Origin: Verrucomicrobiota bacterium | Lineage (GTDB): Bacteria > Verrucomicrobiota > Lentisphaeria > JABSQK01 > JAJFLO01 | NCBI GenBank assembly: GCA_021772615.1 | Contig: JAJFLQ010000104.1 | Coordinates: forward strand, 83,873 to 147,872 | Reading direction: 5' to 3' | DNA length: 64,000 nt | Shown: one piece after another, positions 55,254 through 63,847 of the stretch | Layout of the letters: each line of letters opens with the position of its first letter | Position numbering within the stretch: position 1 is the stretch's first letter | Translations under genes and position numbers: made by a program | Notes under the pieces: generated by a model | Seen by the model: only the letters and a program-made list of their open reading frames with translations | The model's database searches: none | Told to the model about the DNA's origin: nothing

Positions 55254-55691
55254 GTGAAAATTGCGTCCAGGACCCTGCATGGTTTGAAGATTCTTGCGTA
55301 TGTCGCAAAAACCACCAGATCAGGCCGGGTGGTGCCGGGGCGTAAGATTGCGCTCCAGCAGTCGATTAACGAGCCGTACCTCGAGCAGATCATGCTGGCG
55401 CTTAAGAAAGGTGGCCTGGTCCAGACGGTCCGCGGCCGGCATGGCGGCTACCGCCTTGCGCGTGAGCCTGCTGCGATCACGGTTCTCGACGTAATCGAGA
55501 TTTTCGAAGGCGTTATTCAGTTTGTTGATCATGGCGATGACGGGGCAAGTGGATCTGCCGTGCCGGAGCACGCAGTCATCGATACGGTCTGGTCGGAGTT
55601 AGCCCATGGTTTTCGCGATGCAGCGGCGCAAATCACGCTGGCGTCCATCGTCGATCGTTGCCGCAGTATCGAACCAGACTATGTGATTTAA
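55254..55691 (+). CDS. Rrf2-family transcriptional regulator
   Basis: The start is GTG with AGGAG about 10 bases upstream. The 145-residue protein has the Rrf2 winged helix-turn-helix ('INEPYLEQIMLALKKGGLVQ', 'GRHGGYRLAREP') and a dimerisation helix. The three-cysteine cluster used by IscR and NsrR to hold an iron-sulfur centre is missing; the only cysteine is near the C terminus ('VDRCRSIEP'). This points to a CymR-like regulator of sulfur metabolism. In Gram-positive bacteria CymR senses cysteine status by complexing with CysK, and here cysK is the next gene (225 bases on). It probably controls the cys-met genes downstream, including itself. Confidence 0.85.
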   Translation: MKIASRTLHGLKILAYVAKTTRSGRVVPGRKIALQQSINEPYLEQIMLALKKGGLVQTVRGRHGGYRLAREPAAITVLDVIEIFEGVIQFVDHGDDGASGSAVPEHAVIDTVWSELAHGFRDAAAQITLASIVDRCRSIEPDYVI

Positions 55692-55916
55692 GAAAAGGTA
55701 AGCAAACCAGTCCAGTGCCTGTGTTATTCATGTACTCCGCGGCGAGACGTGTTGTCGCCACAGAATTCCTTGGATCACGCAGGCCAAAACCCAACCCGGG
55801 CCCGCATCCGTTTCCATACTCAGGAACGCGAGTGGTTGTTCGAAAGAGGTCGCCTGCCGTTTTGGCAGCATACCTGTTTCGGTGGCTGCGACCGGGGCAA
55901 GCATCGGAGGCGTCTC

Positions 55917-56837
55917 ATGAATGTATATAGCGACATCACAAAATCCGTAGGAAACACACCTCTCGTTCGGGTAAACAAGCTTAACGACAAGGGGCACGCA
56001 ACGGTTTTGGCGAAGCTCGAATTCCAGAATCCCACGTTCAGCGTGAAGGATCGTATCGCGGTAAATATGGTGGATAGTGCCGAGGCGGCGGGAAAACTGG
56101 GTGAAGGCTCAGTTATTATCGAGCCGACCAGCGGCAACACCGGCATCGGTCTGGCGTTTGTTGCGGCGGCGCGCGGTTATCGGTTGATCATCGCCATGCC
56201 GGAGACCATGTCTATCGAACGTCGTCGCGTGATCGCTCATCTCGGTGGCGAGCTGGTACTCACACCGGGTGATCAGGGGATGAAAGGCGCGTTGGCCAAG
56301 GCCAGTGAATTGTGCGATCAGACACCGAACGCCTTTATGCCTCAACAATTTGAAAATCCGGCAAATCCCGATGTGCATTTCAAGACGACCGGCCCGGAGA
56401 TCTGGAATGACACCGAGGGCAAGGTAGACATACTTGTTTCCGGCGTTGGTACCGGGGGCACCGTCACAGGCGCCGGACGATTCCTGAAGAGCAAGAACCC
56501 GGATATAAAGGTTGTCGCCGTGGAGCCGGCTGCATCGGCTGTGATTTCCGGAAACCCGCCGGGAAAACATATTATACAGGGGATCGGCGCCGGCTTCATC
56601 CCGGGTGTGCTCGATACGGATTTGCTGGATGGTGTAGAGACGGTCACCGACAGTGATGCGATCGAAACGGCGCGTGCGCTGGCGAAAAGCGAAGGCATAT
56701 TGTGCGGTATCAGCTCCGGCGCAGCAATGAAGGCAGCGCTCCTTATCGCATCACGCGAGGAAAATGAGGGCAAGACCATCGTTGTGGTGCTGCCAAGTGG
56801 TGGTGAACGCTATCTCAGCACGGCTTTATTCGAATAG
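55917..56837 (+). CDS. cysK: cysteine synthase A
   Basis: The ATG at 55917 has CGGAGG six bases upstream; the open frame continues back to 55749 without a plausible start. The 306-residue PLP enzyme joins sulfide to O-acetylserine. It shows 'SVGNTPLVRVN', the PLP lysine in 'PTFSVKDRIA', 'PTSGNTGIGLAF', 'GVGTGGTVTGAG' and 'GISSGAAMKAA'. It belongs to the CysK rather than cystathionine beta-synthase branch by length and motifs. It lies between the Rrf2 regulator and cysH (7-base gap), so it is part of a sulfate-to-cysteine operon. Confidence 0.95.
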   Translation: MNVYSDITKSVGNTPLVRVNKLNDKGHATVLAKLEFQNPTFSVKDRIAVNMVDSAEAAGKLGEGSVIIEPTSGNTGIGLAFVAAARGYRLIIAMPETMSIERRRVIAHLGGELVLTPGDQGMKGALAKASELCDQTPNAFMPQQFENPANPDVHFKTTGPEIWNDTEGKVDILVSGVGTGGTVTGAGRFLKSKNPDIKVVAVEPAASAVISGNPPGKHIIQGIGAGFIPGVLDTDLLDGVETVTDSDAIETARALAKSEGILCGISSGAAMKAALLIASREENEGKTIVVVLPSGGERYLSTALFE

Positions 56838-56844
56838 GTTCGGT

Positions 56845-57591
56845 ATGACTGCAAATAAAGGCAAAATAAGTGAGTGGCAAGCCGCGTTGGCCAACAAGGA
56901 AGCCGAAGACATTGTAAAATGGGCCAATGCCGAATTCAGGGGCAGGGTGGCGTTCGCCTCGTCGCTCGGCCTGGAAGACCAGGTGATCACCGACATCATC
57001 GCCACGAACGAACTCGATGTTCCGGTACTCACGCTCGACACCGGCCGGCTGTTTCCCGAATCGTATGATCTCATTCAGAAGATTAAAGATCACTACGGAA
57101 TCGATATCCAGGTGTTCTTCCCTGATGCGACTGAAGTCGAAGCTATGGTTCGCGAGCACGGTGTCAATTTGTTTTACCACAGTGTTGAGAACCGAAAGCT
57201 GTGTTGCGGTGTTCGCAAGATTCACCCTCTGCAACGGGCGTTGTCGGATGTCGATGCGTGGATAACCGGCCTGCGGCAGGAACAGTCTGCCGGACGCAGC
57301 GACACGCCGGTGGTTGAGTGGGATGCCGGCAACGGGCTGGTAAAAATCAATCCGTTGGCAGCGTGGTCGGAGGATGATGTCCGCGCCTTCGTTAGCGACC
57401 GTAAGGTACCGTACAATGTTCTGCATGATCAGGGTTATCCCAGCATCGGATGTTCATGCTGCACGAGAAAGATTGAGTCCGGAGAAGACATTCGTTCTGG
57501 ACGGTGGTGGTGGGAGACGGATAATCGCAAAGAATGTGGCCTTCATGTGGTTGACGGCAAGCTGGTCCGCAGCGTCGGCGGGCCGGCGTAA
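56845..57591 (+). CDS. cysH: adenylylsulfate (APS) reductase, iron-sulfur type
   Basis: The start at 56845 lies 7 bases after cysK. The 248-residue protein is a CysH-family reductase that makes sulfite using thioredoxin. It carries both cysteine pairs of the [4Fe-4S] form: Cys120-Cys121 in 'KLCCGVRKIHPL' and Cys203/Cys206 in 'IGCSCCTRK'. The catalytic cysteine is Cys231 in 'ECGLH'. This set is typical of enzymes that reduce APS directly, so no APS kinase is needed for assimilation, consistent with the lack of cysC here. An additional Cys205 inside the CxxC motif is unusual. The operon continues with cysD and cysN. Confidence 0.93.
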   Translation: MTANKGKISEWQAALANKEAEDIVKWANAEFRGRVAFASSLGLEDQVITDIIATNELDVPVLTLDTGRLFPESYDLIQKIKDHYGIDIQVFFPDATEVEAMVREHGVNLFYHSVENRKLCCGVRKIHPLQRALSDVDAWITGLRQEQSAGRSDTPVVEWDAGNGLVKINPLAAWSEDDVRAFVSDRKVPYNVLHDQGYPSIGCSCCTRKIESGEDIRSGRWWWETDNRKECGLHVVDGKLVRSVGGPA

Positions 57592-57607
57592 AATGGTGCC
57601 CGGCGCA

Positions 57608-57646
57608 GGGTTGCGTCTGGCGACGGTACGCAACACTGCGCAACCC
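57608..57646 (+). other. mutually exclusive hairpins between cysH and cysD
   Basis: GGGTTGCG (57608-57615) can pair with CGCAACCC (57639-57646). The overlapping GTTGCGT (57610-57616) can instead pair with ACGCAAC (57628-57634). The two stems exclude each other. No T tract follows, so this is an RNA-structure candidate, for example for processing or differential expression, and not a terminator. Confidence 0.35.
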
Positions 57647-57699
57647 AATTTGTTTGATAAACGCAAATAGTTGCATCATCAAGGTTTCAGAAAGGATCG

Positions 57700-58605
57700 A
57701 TGGATACATACAGTCTTTCACATCTGGATGCGCTCGAATCGGCGTCCATCCATATCATGCGCGAAGTAGCGGCAGAGTTTCAGCATCCGGTGTTGCTGTT
57801 TTCGGGCGGTAAGGATTCGCTCTGCATGCTTCGCATTGCGGAGAAGGCGTTTCGTCCTGCCAAACTGCCGTTTCCGGTAATGCATATTGACACAGGCCAT
57901 AATTTCCCGGAAGTGATTGAATTTCGCGATCGCCTCATTGGCTCGATGGGTGAGCACCTGATCGTTCGCGGCGTCGAGGACGCGATCTCCAATGGCATTG
58001 CCGTTGAAACAGCAGATGGCGACGTGAGTCGCAATCGCCTGCAAATACCAACGTTGTTGGCAGCGCTGGAAGAATTCAAATTCGATGCTGCGTTTGGCGG
58101 TGGCCGCCGTGACGAGGAAAAAGCGCGTGCCAAAGAACGGATTTATTCGTTCCGCGACAGCTTCGGGCAATGGGACCCCAAGAACCAGAGACCGGAATTA
58201 TGGAATCTCTTCAACGGCAAGATTTTTTCGGGCGAGAACATACGGGTCTTCCCGATCAGTGATTGGACCGAACTTGATGTCTGGCAATATATCGAGCGTG
58301 AGAAGATGGAGATACCCAATATCTATTTTTCACACCAGCGTGATGTGTTTTTTCGCGACGGGCAGTGGCTCAGTACGGGACCCTATATGAGTCCGAAAAG
58401 CAATGAGACCGTCGAGAATCGGACGGTCCGATTTCGCACAATCGGCGATATGGTGTGCACCGGTGCGATCGAGTCGACAGCGACGTCGGTCGCGGATATT
58501 ATCGATGAAATTGCCGTGTTTCGGGTATCCGAGCGAGGCGGCCGGGCTGATGATCGATTTTCAGAAACAGCAATGGAAGACAGAAAGAAAGAAGGATATT
58601 TCTGA
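57700..58605 (+). CDS. cysD: sulfate adenylyltransferase subunit 2
   Basis: This 301-residue protein is the small, catalytic subunit of ATP sulfurylase, which makes APS from ATP and sulfate. It shows the PP-loop 'LLFSGGKDSLCMLRIAEKAF', 'MHIDTGHNFPEVIEFRD', 'GGGRRDEEKARAKERIYS' and 'DWTELDVWQYI', all typical. GAAAGGA lies upstream of the ATG. The stop overlaps the cysN start by one base (TGATG), so the subunits are translated together. Confidence 0.96.
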   Translation: MDTYSLSHLDALESASIHIMREVAAEFQHPVLLFSGGKDSLCMLRIAEKAFRPAKLPFPVMHIDTGHNFPEVIEFRDRLIGSMGEHLIVRGVEDAISNGIAVETADGDVSRNRLQIPTLLAALEEFKFDAAFGGGRRDEEKARAKERIYSFRDSFGQWDPKNQRPELWNLFNGKIFSGENIRVFPISDWTELDVWQYIEREKMEIPNIYFSHQRDVFFRDGQWLSTGPYMSPKSNETVENRTVRFRTIGDMVCTGAIESTATSVADIIDEIAVFRVSERGGRADDRFSETAMEDRKKEGYF

Positions 58606-59933
58606 TGCAGGCCGACATAGAGAATGATAGCAATTCGCCACAAATCGAGCTCTTGCGGTTTTCGACCTGCGGCAGTGTCGACGACGGCAAGAGTACGTTG
58701 ATCGGACGTTTGCTGTATGACAGCAAGTCGCTTTTTGAAGATCAACTCGAAGCGTTGGAACGATCCAGTCGATTGACCGGCGACGCCGACATCAACCTGG
58801 CCAACTTGACTGACGGGTTGCGCGCTGAACGCGAACAGGGCATAACTATCGACGTTGCGTATCGGTATTACGCCACGCCGAAACGCAAGTTTATCGTTGC
58901 GGATACGCCGGGACATACGCAATACACTCGAAACATGGTAACCGGTGCATCCACCGCCAACCTTGCCGTCATTCTGATAGATGCGCGTCACGGCATCATC
59001 GAACAAAGCCGTCGGCACAGTTTCCTTGCCTCGCTGCTTGGTATTCCGCACCTCGTCCTGTGTGTCAATAAAATGGATCTGGTGGAGTTTAGCCAGGACC
59101 GCTTCGAGGAAATCCGCAGCGAGTTTGAACAATTTTCAACCTTGCTCGATATTCGTGATATCACCTACTTTCCGGTTAGTGCGTTGAACGGGGACAACGT
59201 GGTTGAGTTGTCCGGGAATATGCCGTGGTACAAAGGTCCGCCGCTGCTTCAGTTTCTGGAAAACGTTCACATTGCGAATGATCGAAATTTCGCGTATCCC
59301 CGGCTTCCTGTGCAATGGGTGATTCGTCCGCGTTCCGACGAATTTCACGACTTCCGTGCGTACTCGGGACAAATTGCCAGCGGCGTATTTCGCGTTGGCG
59401 ACGATGTCATCGTGCTGCCGTCTGGTCGGCGGTCCAAAATCAAAGAAATCAAGCAATTCGAGGACTCTGTACCGCTGGCCTACACACCGATGTCAGTGGC
59501 CGTGGTGCTGGAAGATCAGATCGATGTAAGCCGTGGTGACGTCATCGTTACGACCGACAGTATTCCGTATGTTACAAACGAGATCGAGGCAATGGTTTGC
59601 TGGATGCACGACCAACCGATGTTGTCCGGCAGGAAGTACGAGATAAAGCATACATCGAGAAGTACCAAAGCGATTGTAAATGAACTCATGTATCGTGTGA
59701 ATATCAATACACTCGGAGAAGACTATCGGGCTGTCAGCCTCGCACTCAACGAAATCGGCAGAGTGAGAATACGTACGCAGCAGCCCATGATATTCGATGA
59801 ATATCGGAAAAATCGAAACATGGGCGCCTTCATTCTTATCGATGAAGCAACCCACGCCACTGTGGGCGCCGGGATGATTTGCGAGCCAGCGAAAGAGATT
59901 CCGATGCCGCAATACGACGGTTATGTCATTTGA
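58605..59933 (+). CDS. cysN: sulfate adenylyltransferase subunit 1 (GTPase)
   Basis: This 442-residue protein is the EF-Tu-like GTPase subunit that drives APS synthesis with CysD. It shows G1 'CGSVDDGKST', G2/G3 'GITIDVAYRYY' and 'DTPGHTQYTRNM', G4 'CVNKMD', and two beta-barrel domains. The protein ends normally after the barrels; the C-terminal APS kinase (CysC) found in NodQ/CysNC fusions is absent. The operon therefore makes APS, not PAPS. Its start overlaps the cysD stop. Confidence 0.96.
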   Translation: MQADIENDSNSPQIELLRFSTCGSVDDGKSTLIGRLLYDSKSLFEDQLEALERSSRLTGDADINLANLTDGLRAEREQGITIDVAYRYYATPKRKFIVADTPGHTQYTRNMVTGASTANLAVILIDARHGIIEQSRRHSFLASLLGIPHLVLCVNKMDLVEFSQDRFEEIRSEFEQFSTLLDIRDITYFPVSALNGDNVVELSGNMPWYKGPPLLQFLENVHIANDRNFAYPRLPVQWVIRPRSDEFHDFRAYSGQIASGVFRVGDDVIVLPSGRRSKIKEIKQFEDSVPLAYTPMSVAVVLEDQIDVSRGDVIVTTDSIPYVTNEIEAMVCWMHDQPMLSGRKYEIKHTSRSTKAIVNELMYRVNINTLGEDYRAVSLALNEIGRVRIRTQQPMIFDEYRKNRNMGAFILIDEATHATVGAGMICEPAKEIPMPQYDGYVI

Positions 59934-60000
59934 ATTCGCGGGTCCTGCACAAGTTTCTCGAGCTGCACTGCAATACGCACCCGCAACAGGAATCGAATGA

Positions 60001-61803
60001 ATGATGTCCGCTGGTGTCCGCCGCGGAGTGCCTCGTATCCCAACCATGAGTAAAACGATCACTACTCTCCACGTTGTCGATCTGCAAGTGCCCGCAGAGG
60101 GCCTGCGTCTTGCATCCGGCGAGTATCTTCCTGCCGTTCAGGTTGCTTACGAGGCTTACGGGGAACTCAATCAGACACGCGACAACGCCATATACATCTG
60201 CCACGCGCTGACCGGCGACGCTCATGCCGCCTTTTACAACGACGAGTCCGACACTGAGCCAGGATGGTGGGATCCGATAATCGGTCCCGGGAAGCCGATC
60301 GATACCGATCGGTATTTCGTCGTCTGCGCGAACATCCTCGGTGGTTGTAAAGGGACGACCGGTCCCGGGTCCACCGATCCCCGGACCGGGAAGCTCTATG
60401 GCGCCGATTTCCCGCTGGTCACCATCAAAGACGTTGTTAATGTTCAGAAAAGGCTGCTGGAGCAACTCGGTGTTCCCGGATTATACTGCGTGATCGGCGG
60501 GTCCATGGGGGGCATGCAGGCACTGGAATGGAGTGTGGCTCACCCCGATTTTGTCAGGAAGTGTATCTGCATCGCGTCTGCAGCTAATCTCTCGCCGCAA
60601 GCACTCGCATTCGACATTGTCGGGCGCCAGGAGATCGAAAGCGATCCGGACTGGCGTGACGGTCGCTACTACGAAAAGGACACGACGCCGGCGAAAGGTC
60701 TGTCTCGCGCCCGGCAGATCGGGCACATCACCTATCTGTCGTCCAAATCCATGAACAGTAAATTTGGGCGCGAGCAGAAAGAAGATACAGAATCCATACA
60801 GCCAAGTAAATTTTCGACAAATTTCCAGGTAGAGTCCTATCTTAATTATCAGGGAAATAAGTTTGTAAAACGCTTTGATGCAAATTCTTATCTATACATA
60901 AGTCGCATGATGGACATGTTCGATCTGGTTAACGAATACGGGTCGATGGCGGCGGCATTCGAGCGATCAAAATGCCATTATCTCCTGATTTCAATCAGCT
61001 CGGACTGGTTGTTTCCGATGGCGCAAATGCTGGAAATCGTTTCCGCGCTTATTGAGAATCGTAAAGAAGTGAGTTACTTCCAGCTCAATTCACAGAGCGG
61101 CCACGATGCGTTTCTTATCGAATACGACGTGCTCGGAAAGGGGGTAGAAGCATTTCTGCACGACGAAGTTTTTGAACGCCTACCGGAATCTGTGAATCGG
61201 ATGGACTTCGATCTGATTTCAGGAATGATCGATGACGGCACCCACATTCTTGATGTCGGCAGCGGCGGCGGTGAGTTGATGTGGGCGCTGCGCGCGATGA
61301 AGCAGATTTCTGGTATATGTATCGATCTCGACTTCGATAAGATCTGCGAGTGTATGCACAAAGGGCTGCCTGCGATCCAACTCGATGCCGAAACCGGACT
61401 CGAATTAATACCGGACGATGCCTTCGACGGCGTGTTGCTTAATCAGACGATTCAACAGCTTCGCAGCGCGCTCCAATCGATCAAGCAGGTCATTCGGATT
61501 GCCGCAGCGGGTGTCGTCGGCTTTCCCAATTTTGCCTATTATCCCTACCGTTTCGAGCTGTTCCTCAAGGGGCAGTTGCCGGTATCCCGCTCCTTGCCCT
61601 ACGAGTGGTACAACACGCCCAATATCCACCTTGTCACGATCAAGGATTTTCGGGAACTTTGCCGACGTCATGATATTGTCATTGGCGAGATTGAGTATGT
61701 GTCCGAAAACCTGTTCGGCAAAATCCTCATAGCATTCGGATTCGTGAATCTCGGCAGCGAACGCAGCCTTGTCAAGATTTGCCGCCCAAATCCGAACACG
61801 TGA
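60001..61803 (+). CDS. metX-metW: homoserine O-acetyltransferase fused to MetW
   Basis: The start is uncertain: ATG at 60001 has AGGAA about 9 bases upstream, while ATG at 60046 gives a more usual MetX N terminus. Residues are counted from 60001. Residues about 20-395 are MetX, an alpha/beta-hydrolase that acylates homoserine, with Ser168 in 'IGGSMGGMQALEW', Asp335 in 'SSDWLFP' and His368 in 'SGHDAF'. Residues about 400-600 are MetW, a small methyltransferase-like protein with 'HILDVGSGGGEL' and 'NQTIQQL'. In many proteobacteria metX and metW are adjacent but separate; here they are one polypeptide. The gene follows cysN by 67 bases and links sulfide to methionine. Confidence 0.92.
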   Translation: MMSAGVRRGVPRIPTMSKTITTLHVVDLQVPAEGLRLASGEYLPAVQVAYEAYGELNQTRDNAIYICHALTGDAHAAFYNDESDTEPGWWDPIIGPGKPIDTDRYFVVCANILGGCKGTTGPGSTDPRTGKLYGADFPLVTIKDVVNVQKRLLEQLGVPGLYCVIGGSMGGMQALEWSVAHPDFVRKCICIASAANLSPQALAFDIVGRQEIESDPDWRDGRYYEKDTTPAKGLSRARQIGHITYLSSKSMNSKFGREQKEDTESIQPSKFSTNFQVESYLNYQGNKFVKRFDANSYLYISRMMDMFDLVNEYGSMAAAFERSKCHYLLISISSDWLFPMAQMLEIVSALIENRKEVSYFQLNSQSGHDAFLIEYDVLGKGVEAFLHDEVFERLPESVNRMDFDLISGMIDDGTHILDVGSGGGELMWALRAMKQISGICIDLDFDKICECMHKGLPAIQLDAETGLELIPDDAFDGVLLNQTIQQLRSALQSIKQVIRIAAAGVVGFPNFAYYPYRFELFLKGQLPVSRSLPYEWYNTPNIHLVTIKDFRELCRRHDIVIGEIEYVSENLFGKILIAFGFVNLGSERSLVKICRPNPNT

Positions 61804-62182
61804 TTTGCACCTCTGCGTCCACCGCCTTCCATTTCCGTAAGCTGATACCGGGCCATATTCAAAGCAATTAGGAGCGCTTCCTAAAGCCTCGAATCCCGTG
61901 AATTTCATTACTCATGACATTCGGACGATGATGATACGTGTGCCCGAATTCATGCTATGGTATCAGAATTAGGCTGATTCGGTGTCTCATTTTGATCCAT
62001 TATGGGTGTTCTGAATTGCGTTAAAATGCAATCTAATTACTTCTTTATCAACGGATAAGGGTCAATTGTGTTGCGTTGGCGTCTCATGTGCTATGTCGGT
62101 AGCTGTTTTCGTAAGCCGTCGTGCCGGCCAGCCCCCGGCAGCATTATTTGACACAGCTCATCAACGGAGGAGGAGCAACGCC
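61804..62182. other. intergenic ahead of the small peptide gene
   Basis: About 380 bases lie between metX-metW and the small gene. The middle (about 61970-62060) is AT-rich and may hold the small gene's promoter, but no clear -35/-10 pair was found. There is no terminator hairpin or tRNA. Confidence 0.4.
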
Positions 62183-62338
62183 ATGAAACATTCTACCAGC
62201 CATCACAAACGCAGCTTAGCCCCTGTGAAACTCGATAACCTGATCCCACGAAATACCGTCACCGGCGGCAAAGGAAAGGCTATATTCGGTATGGCGCCCG
62301 GAAGAGACCGATTTCGGGGCCGACGACCGGAGATGTAG
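62183..62338 (+). CDS. 51-residue basic peptide of unknown function
   Basis: A very strong ribosome site (GGAGGAGG, 62167-62174) lies 8 bases before the ATG, which argues that this short frame is translated. The peptide is strongly basic, with a His/Ser/Lys-rich start ('MKHSTSHHKRSLAP'), a central 'VKLDNLIPRNTVTGGKGKAIFG' region that I read as an 'L-DNL-P-...-GG' motif, and an Arg-rich tail. Short proteins with an 'L.DL.P....GG' core occur in several environmental phyla and have no assigned role. The double glycine also resembles leader-cleavage sites of secreted peptides. No modifying enzyme or peptidase transporter is next to it. It is convergent with hemY. Confidence 0.6.
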   Translation: MKHSTSHHKRSLAPVKLDNLIPRNTVTGGKGKAIFGMAPGRDRFRGRRPEM

Positions 62339-62387
62339 TCACCGCATGCGATCGGTTCAGTCTTTCGTTAAATAGATCTTCATCAGC

Positions 62388-63836
62388 TTAATCACCAACC
62401 TCCCATGCTTCCGGCTCGGATTCCTTCGTGGATTCGGGCCGGAATTTTTTTGGGTATAACGCAATCGCTTCAGCAGTTCGGTAGGCGTCGTGAATGCAAT
62501 CGCCGATCCCGACGCCCCGATAGGCGTTGCCGACAACATACAGTCCTGGCGTGCAGCTAACGCGTTGTTCGACTCGGCGTACCCGATCGATGTGGCCGAG
62601 GTCGTACTGGGGGCTTCCGTTATGCCAGCGAAACAGGCGTTGATACTCACTGTTGCCGGAGATGCGGAGACTGCGGCGTAATTCCGCATCCGCGTGTCGG
62701 ATGATTTCAGAGTTTGGAGCGTCCAGTATCGAATCCATTCCGTCGCCGCCAATGAATGCACGTAGCAACAGCTTTCCAGCCGGCGCGCGATGACTGAATT
62801 TTCTCGATGACCAGCTGCAACCGGTAACGATTCGATCCGGTGTACGCGGCGTAAGATAACCCGTGCCTTCGTGAGATAACATGTAGTCGCAATCCGCGGC
62901 GTCGTAGACAAGTGATACCGTTGCTGTCGAGGCATATCGTATCGATGACAACTCGGCTGCCAGCTGCGCATCCACGCCGCGCAGGATTGGCCCGGCTCGC
63001 ATTGCCGGAATGGTCACCACGACGGCGTCGGTGATATGGCTGCCGCTGCTTGTGACTACATGGAATTGACCGTCGACCTGCTCCACTGCTTTTACGGTTT
63101 CGTTATACGAGATCGAGACCGGTAAGCTCTTGCACAGGGTGTCAATGAGATCGCCCATTCCGTTTCTCAGGCTTACGAATAGTGGCATTGGCGTCGTGCC
63201 ATCCTGGTTGCGAGCGGCGGTACGTTCGGTGCGCATGCCACGAATGATGCTGCCGTAGGCGTGCTCCAATTCTATCAGTAGAGGAAACGTGGCTGCAACA
63301 CTCATGCGGTCGGGTTTTGCGGCATAGATACCTGCCAGCAACGGTTCAAAAATGAGATGCAGCGCTTCAAGCCCGAAGTGTCGTTCGACGAAATCGGCCA
63401 GCGATTCATCCTCCGGACCAGACTCCGGAGGATGCATGTACTCCCGAACCATTTTTGTCTTGATGGCTGAGGAAATGACCGGCGAAGCCAAAAGCGTAAG
63501 GAAACGTGTCGGGACGCCAAGGCGGAGGCCGTCGGGCAGCGGATGAAGTGTGTCGTTGACACTGAGGTTCAGCTTGCCGGCCCGCTGGTGCACCGCAAGC
63601 AAACTATCGGCCAGGCCGAGATCGCGACAGAGGTTCAACGCCCAAGGCTTGCGTGTGATGAAGGAATCCGGTCCACCCTCGACGATGAAGGACCCGGTGC
63701 GTTCAGTTATGATCTTGCCGCCGGGCCGGGCCGATTTTTCGACAATCCTGCATTGGCGTCCCGGAGAGTTCCGGTGGATAAAATACGCCGTTGCGAGTCC
63801 GGTGATACCGGCGCCGATTATGGTAACGCATGCCAT
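62388..63836 (-). CDS. hemY: oxygen-dependent protoporphyrinogen oxidase
   Basis: This 482-residue FAD enzyme (also named HemG in some annotations) oxidises protoporphyrinogen IX to protoporphyrin IX late in haem synthesis. It has the N-terminal FAD motif 'VTIIGAGITGLATAYF' with the downstream 'EKSARPGGKIITERTGSFIVEGGPDSF' region. 'FVERHFGLEALHLIFEPLLAGIYAA' is typical of the family, and so is the C-terminal FAD motif 'PGLYVVGNAYRGVGIGDCIHDAYRTAE'. The length is normal. It begins 11 bases after the hemE stop, so the two form a hemE-hemY operon that continues beyond the window. Confidence 0.93.
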   Translation of the reverse strand: MACVTIIGAGITGLATAYFIHRNSPGRQCRIVEKSARPGGKIITERTGSFIVEGGPDSFITRKPWALNLCRDLGLADSLLAVHQRAGKLNLSVNDTLHPLPDGLRLGVPTRFLTLLASPVISSAIKTKMVREYMHPPESGPEDESLADFVERHFGLEALHLIFEPLLAGIYAAKPDRMSVAATFPLLIELEHAYGSIIRGMRTERTAARNQDGTTPMPLFVSLRNGMGDLIDTLCKSLPVSISYNETVKAVEQVDGQFHVVTSSGSHITDAVVVTIPAMRAGPILRGVDAQLAAELSSIRYASTATVSLVYDAADCDYMLSHEGTGYLTPRTPDRIVTGCSWSSRKFSHRAPAGKLLLRAFIGGDGMDSILDAPNSEIIRHADAELRRSLRISGNSEYQRLFRWHNGSPQYDLGHIDRVRRVEQRVSCTPGLYVVGNAYRGVGIGDCIHDAYRTAEAIALYPKKFRPESTKESEPEAWEVGD

Positions 63837-63847
63837 GGCATTATCGG

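Noticed and set aside
60760..60910. AT-rich patch within metX-metW that looked like a small insertion
   Set aside because: It encodes residues expected in MetX ('VESYLNYQGNKFVKRFDANSY' region) at the normal position, so it is ordinary coding sequence with biased codons.
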